DNA from: FEB-25 sp963822175
GTDB taxonomy: Bacteria; Chloroflexota; Anaerolineae; Anaerolineales; UBA4823
DNA: 64,000 bases
Reading direction: 5' to 3'
Assembly (NCBI GenBank): GCA_963822175.1
Contig: CAWGGJ010000003.1
Coordinates: forward strand, 372,001 to 436,000
The first letter of the stretch is position 1, and the number at the start of each line of letters is the position of its first letter. The translations under genes were made by a program, and so were the position numbers. Under the pieces are notes generated by a model that was not told where the DNA came from, searched no databases, and saw only the letters and a program-made list of their open reading frames with translations. Shown here piece after piece: positions 60,893 through 64,000 of this stretch.

Positions 60893-62164
60893 TTACTGGC
60901 TTCCGACAGCTTTGACTAGTTGGTCGTAATTCCACATCCAGGCAATCCGGTTGACGAAATCTTTCAAGGTTGCGCTCTTGGCGCGCAATGAGCGCACAGC
61001 TACACCCACTGGGTCTTCACCCGCAGCACCACCGGGTTGGTCAGCATACGCCCCGTAGAAAGCAAAGTAAGCTTGATTAAGTTTGCGAATATGGTAGCCA
61101 TGGTCCCACAGGAATCGCCGACGCATCTCCATGTAAGATTCTGCCTGGTCAATTTTCCCTTCCGCCAGTAACCGATCGGCAGTAACCCGGGTGAGGTGCA
61201 TCTCCTTATTGAAGTCAAATACCGGTGGAGATGGAGGTGTTGGCTGTTCACTCCCATTGGCAGGTTCAGTTGCCTGTGGCTCGGGGGGTAGATACTCTGG
61301 ATAATACTTGGCGATCAATGCCTTCCCCAGTTCATTTCCAGCAATCGATGCAACGGTCTCATTCATCGTGCGTAGCTCCGGGCTGTTCATATAGCTGAAT
61401 CCCAGGGGATGAATGGTCAAATAATTATGCACCCATTCATGGGATACAACATTTGCCAGCAGGTTGATATCTGTTGTTTCCATCACCATGGTCGGGTACA
61501 ACCCAATTCCTCCTATACCAACCACCAGTGATGACACATTCATCGCACTATCCACCTTGCTTTCCAATGCCTCCATCTCGTCGACGCTGATATCCGGGGA
61601 GATCGAGATATTCTGGTCCTGGCGGATCACTTCACGTGGTGAGATGATCAGTGCATCGGGTGGAGGTGTGGTGTGAAACAGAACAGGTGGCAGCGTCTGA
61701 CCACCAATGTCAAGGCCTGCCTGCACAGCGATCTCATTCACCTGGTCTTGCAGGATTGCTTCAGCCAGTGGCTCCAGCTGTTCCCTGCGTTTTTTTAGAT
61801 CACCCAGCTTGTTACGCAGTTCCAGCGATGCGGTTTCAGGGTCACTGACGTTCGGATCTGCGTAGATCTCATTGAGCTGGGCTTCAACCTGGTTGATTTC
61901 CCTGATTAAATCCAATGTTGTGAGTACAGTTCTTGATCGCTCTTCCAGGGGCAGGTAATTTGCCGTGCCTAGGGCAATTTCTCCCAGCTTTACACCGAGG
62001 GAATTCAAGGTCCACGAGACATAATCGAACTCGATCGAGCGTGTAAATGCCCGTATCCGCTCAAGCGGGTCAGAGGGTGAAACTACACTTGCCCCAAGCA
62101 TTACCGTGGATAAGATGAGGATAATTGTCAGCCAATAGGCTTTCCTAAAAGACATGCCGCCCAT
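60893..62164 (-). CDS. Membrane-anchored putative zinc metallopeptidase (HExxH)
   Basis: The product (423 residues from the ATG at 62164, with an AGGA site) has an N-terminal membrane helix (YWLTIILILSTVMLGASVV) and a coiled region around residues 95-140 (IREINQVEAQLNEIYAD ... LGDLKKRREQLEPLAEAIL). The motif HEWVH lies near residue 240 in NVVSHEWVHNYL, and a downstream Glu in MNETVASIAGNELG could be the third zinc ligand, as in gluzincins. I do not recognise a named family. It converges with spoVS, six bases apart. Confidence 0.7.
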   Translation of the reverse strand: MGGMSFRKAYWLTIILILSTVMLGASVVSPSDPLERIRAFTRSIEFDYVSWTLNSLGVKLGEIALGTANYLPLEERSRTVLTTLDLIREINQVEAQLNEIYADPNVSDPETASLELRNKLGDLKKRREQLEPLAEAILQDQVNEIAVQAGLDIGGQTLPPVLFHTTPPPDALIISPREVIRQDQNISISPDISVDEMEALESKVDSAMNVSSLVVGIGGIGLYPTMVMETTDINLLANVVSHEWVHNYLTIHPLGFSYMNSPELRTMNETVASIAGNELGKALIAKYYPEYLPPEPQATEPANGSEQPTPPSPPVFDFNKEMHLTRVTADRLLAEGKIDQAESYMEMRRRFLWDHGYHIRKLNQAYFAFYGAYADQPGGAAGEDPVGVAVRSLRAKSATLKDFVNRIAWMWNYDQLVKAVGSQ

Positions 62165-62238
62165 AATAATCCTAGATGTTCCGGGTGTCAAATTAATCCC
62201 TTCTCACGATTATTTTCCTCCATGCTATAATCTGCTTG

Positions 62239-63204
62239 ATGAATTTTCTTATCACAGGAGCGGCAGGTTTTTTGGGATCAGCGCTTGCAAATCGCCTGGC
62301 ATGGGAAGGACACCAGGTGCGTGCGCTGGACGATCTCTCGACGGGGGATCCCAACGCGCTACATCCCGAAGTCCTTTTTACCCGAGGTGATGTCAACGAT
62401 CGCCCCAAGCTTTGGACCCTCCTTCAGGAAGTCGATTGCGTCTACCACCTGGCTGCGCGCGTTTCCGTTCCGGAGTCTGTCCTGTATCCGCGCGAATACA
62501 ACTCGGTCAATGTTGGCGGCACGGTCAGCATGATGGAAGCCATGCGTGATGTGGGTGTCCGCCGGGTAGTTCTGGTTTCATCCGGTGCGGTATATGGCGA
62601 CCAGCAAGCCCAACCTCTGGTGGAAACCGCCTTACCTAATCCACGCTCTCCTTATGCTGTATCAAAACTTGCAGCAGAATATTACATCCGCACCATCGGT
62701 GATTTATGGGGTATTGAGACGGTCAGTCTCCGGGTCTTCAACGCCTACGGTCAGGGTCAGCATCTACCTGCCTCGCACCCACCGGTCATTCCATTTATGC
62801 TAAAACAGGCCATGCGTAGCGGGACCATCATAGTCCATGGAGATGGCACCCAGACACGGGATTATGTCTATGTTGATGATGTTGTCAGCGCTTTGGTTGC
62901 TGCCTCCACCGCACCTAACCTGGATAACCAGGTGATCAATGTAGGCAGTGGCACTGAAGTCTGTGTCCGTGACCTGGCCACACTGATCATCCAGGTGTCA
63001 GGGGGTAAGGCTGAGATCATCTATAATCCACGTACAGATCCGGGTGTCTCCCGCATGTGTGCTGATCTTACGCTGGCCAGGAGTAAATTAAGCTACCAGC
63101 CCCGCATCTCTCTCGCTGAGGGTATAAAACTCACCCTTGACCGTGATGTTCGATTCCGCAAGGACGCGACCCGGCCTCTCCAACCCCCGCCTGCTGAGAC
63201 ATGA
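62239..63204 (+). CDS. NAD-dependent sugar-nucleotide epimerase/dehydratase
   Basis: The 321-residue short-chain dehydrogenase-type enzyme has NFLITGAAGFLGSALANRL (NAD-binding turn) and VYHLAARVSVPESV. The catalytic triad residues are in VSSGAVYGD and SPYAVSKLAAEYY (YxxxK), and RVFNAYGQGQ is also present. It belongs near UDP-glucose 4-epimerases and related NDP-sugar epimerases; the exact sugar is unknown. There is no ribosome site, but TATAAT (62226-62231) lies seven bases before the ATG at 62239, implying a leaderless message. The next gene overlaps by four bases. Confidence 0.88.
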   Translation: MNFLITGAAGFLGSALANRLAWEGHQVRALDDLSTGDPNALHPEVLFTRGDVNDRPKLWTLLQEVDCVYHLAARVSVPESVLYPREYNSVNVGGTVSMMEAMRDVGVRRVVLVSSGAVYGDQQAQPLVETALPNPRSPYAVSKLAAEYYIRTIGDLWGIETVSLRVFNAYGQGQHLPASHPPVIPFMLKQAMRSGTIIVHGDGTQTRDYVYVDDVVSALVAASTAPNLDNQVINVGSGTEVCVRDLATLIIQVSGGKAEIIYNPRTDPGVSRMCADLTLARSKLSYQPRISLAEGIKLTLDRDVRFRKDATRPLQPPPAET

Positions 63205-63797
63205 CCATTTCCTTTTGGCTGATTATGCTGGCAGTTCTTGCCTATGGATTGCTGCATTCCTTTTTGGCGTCTCTTAAAGTCAAAACTCAAACGCGCCATT
63301 GGTTCGGTTCCAACACTGATCTATGGTTCCGCCTTGCCTATAATTTTATTGCGGTCTTCACCCTCCTTCCTGTTCTGATCCTTCCAGTCATTTTGATCGA
63401 TGAAGAGATCTATCGCATTCCCTTTCCCTGGATAATTCTCACCCTGATCATCCAGGCTTTGGCCATTTTACTCTTGATCAAAGGGATTAAACAAACTGGC
63501 ATGACCTCATTCATCGGATTGCGCCAGTTAATGCTCCCTGAAGATATCACTCCTCCACGCCTGGTCACGAATGGACTATATCGTTTCGTCCGTCACCCCC
63601 TCTACTCTGCTGGTTTGGTCTTCATCTGGCTGCTGCCCATCATGACCTGGAACTTATTAGCGCTCAACATCGGCTTGACGATATATATCATGATTGGAGC
63701 GTATTTCGAAGAGCGCAAGCTGTTGCAGGAGTTTGGCGAAGCTTATGGCGAATACCGACAGCGCACTCCCATGTTAATCCCCCGCTTTTGGCGTTGA
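63201..63797 (+). CDS. Isoprenylcysteine-methyltransferase-like membrane protein
   Basis: The 198-residue product has about five helices and the C-terminal signature LVTNGLYRFVRHPLYSAGLVF, then EERKLLQEFGEAYGEYRQRTPMLIPRFW, as in the protein at 40562. It starts within the epimerase stop codon (ATGA), so the two are coupled and it may modify a lipid-linked sugar or lipid. The N-terminal part also resembles NnrU-like membrane proteins. Confidence 0.82.
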   Translation: MTISFWLIMLAVLAYGLLHSFLASLKVKTQTRHWFGSNTDLWFRLAYNFIAVFTLLPVLILPVILIDEEIYRIPFPWIILTLIIQALAILLLIKGIKQTGMTSFIGLRQLMLPEDITPPRLVTNGLYRFVRHPLYSAGLVFIWLLPIMTWNLLALNIGLTIYIMIGAYFEERKLLQEFGEAYGEYRQRTPMLIPRFWR

Positions 63798-63820
63798 ACT
63801 AAAAATACACATTATCTACG

Positions 63821-64000
63821 ATGGATACCTCATTTTGGCTCAAGCTCCTCCTCGGTTTCATCGTTGGCAGTCTTTGGGTCACCCTCACCACGGTCAGTGC
63901 GGAGCGCTTCGGCAGCAAGGTCGGTGGGTTGATCGGTGGATTGCCGTCTACAGTGGTCATCGCATTATTATTTATTGGGCTTACCCAATCTCCCCAGGTC
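63821..64000 (+). CDS. Membrane protein, N-terminal fragment (runs off the window)
   Basis: The frame from the ATG at 63821 is open to the last base (60 codons): MDTSFWLKLLLGFIVGSLWV, then GSKVGGLIGGLPSTVVIALL. Two membrane segments are visible. The GGLIGGLPST turn recalls DUF3147-type small membrane proteins, but this is a weak memory. It lies 23 bases after the membrane methyltransferase gene. Confidence 0.6.
   Translation, partial: MDTSFWLKLLLGFIVGSLWVTLTTVSAERFGSKVGGLIGGLPSTVVIALLFIGLTQSPQV

Overview
The window reads as chromosomal DNA from a member of the Chloroflexota, most likely an Anaerolineae-type anaerobe. The evidence is indirect. Two secreted proteins end in a hydrophobic LP-containing tail that I associate from memory with this class. 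There are also F420-type (Ddn-like) oxidoreductases, a SpoVS gene without other sporulation genes, non-pyrrolysine MttB methyltransferases, and many small proteins of a Chloroflexota look. No rRNA, tRNA, CRISPR array, phage or insertion sequence was seen. Coding density is high, with genes on both strands in long same-strand blocks.

Layout. 1-2.4 kb: the start of a DUF1786-like gene, then methylmalonyl-CoA mutase (catalytic subunit) and methylmalonyl-CoA epimerase. 2.4-9.6 kb (minus): an orphan sugar-type binding protein made of two fused copies, a SPL-like radical SAM protein with a PolX-type helix-hairpin-helix tail, two overlapping Ddn-like genes, a decayed Fe-S gene fragment, and a secreted protein of about 14 propeller-type repeats. 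10.0-18.2 kb (minus): a 14-gene run headed by ArsR with a perfect 12-bp-arm operator. It contains a radical SAM/SPASM enzyme, a GcvH-like lipoyl carrier, two DGC cysteine proteins, OsmC, thioredoxin, ArsC, ACR3, a cysteine desulfurase, a thioredoxin-like protein without CxxC, an Fe-S protein and two tiny proteins. This is the strongest candidate for an undescribed system: arsenic resistance joined to lipoyl/persulfide chemistry.

18.4-23.3 kb: HAD phosphatase, phosphofructokinase, a beta-lactamase-fold lipoprotein, a small lipoprotein and a dimethylargininase-like hydrolase. 23.5-35.4 kb (minus): a nine-gene operon of a saccharopine-dehydrogenase-like enzyme, an Opp-type importer (binding protein and two permeases, no ATPases), four consecutive MttB-superfamily methyltransferases and a methyltetrahydrofolate methyltransferase. 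It looks like uptake and demethylation of methylated amines, with methyl groups passed to folate. The corrinoid protein is not in the window.

35.8-42.3 kb (plus): a methyltransferase, a GbsR/MarR regulator, a P-type cation ATPase, a VIT1/CCC1 transporter, a membrane methyltransferase and an ornithine cyclodeaminase family enzyme. 42.4-51.2 kb: small zinc-ribbon proteins, a methyltransferase, a divergent response regulator, an acyl-ACP thioesterase broken by a single-base frameshift, UvrA and an ABC-F ATPase. 51.4-64 kb: two LytR-CpsA-Psr proteins, an M14 carboxypeptidase, an ABC exporter operon with two related anchored proteins, SpoVS, an HExxH membrane protein, a sugar-nucleotide epimerase, a second membrane methyltransferase and the start of a membrane protein.

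Several genes lack a Shine-Dalgarno site and instead carry a TANAAT-like hexamer 6-9 bases before the start codon, which suggests leaderless transcripts.
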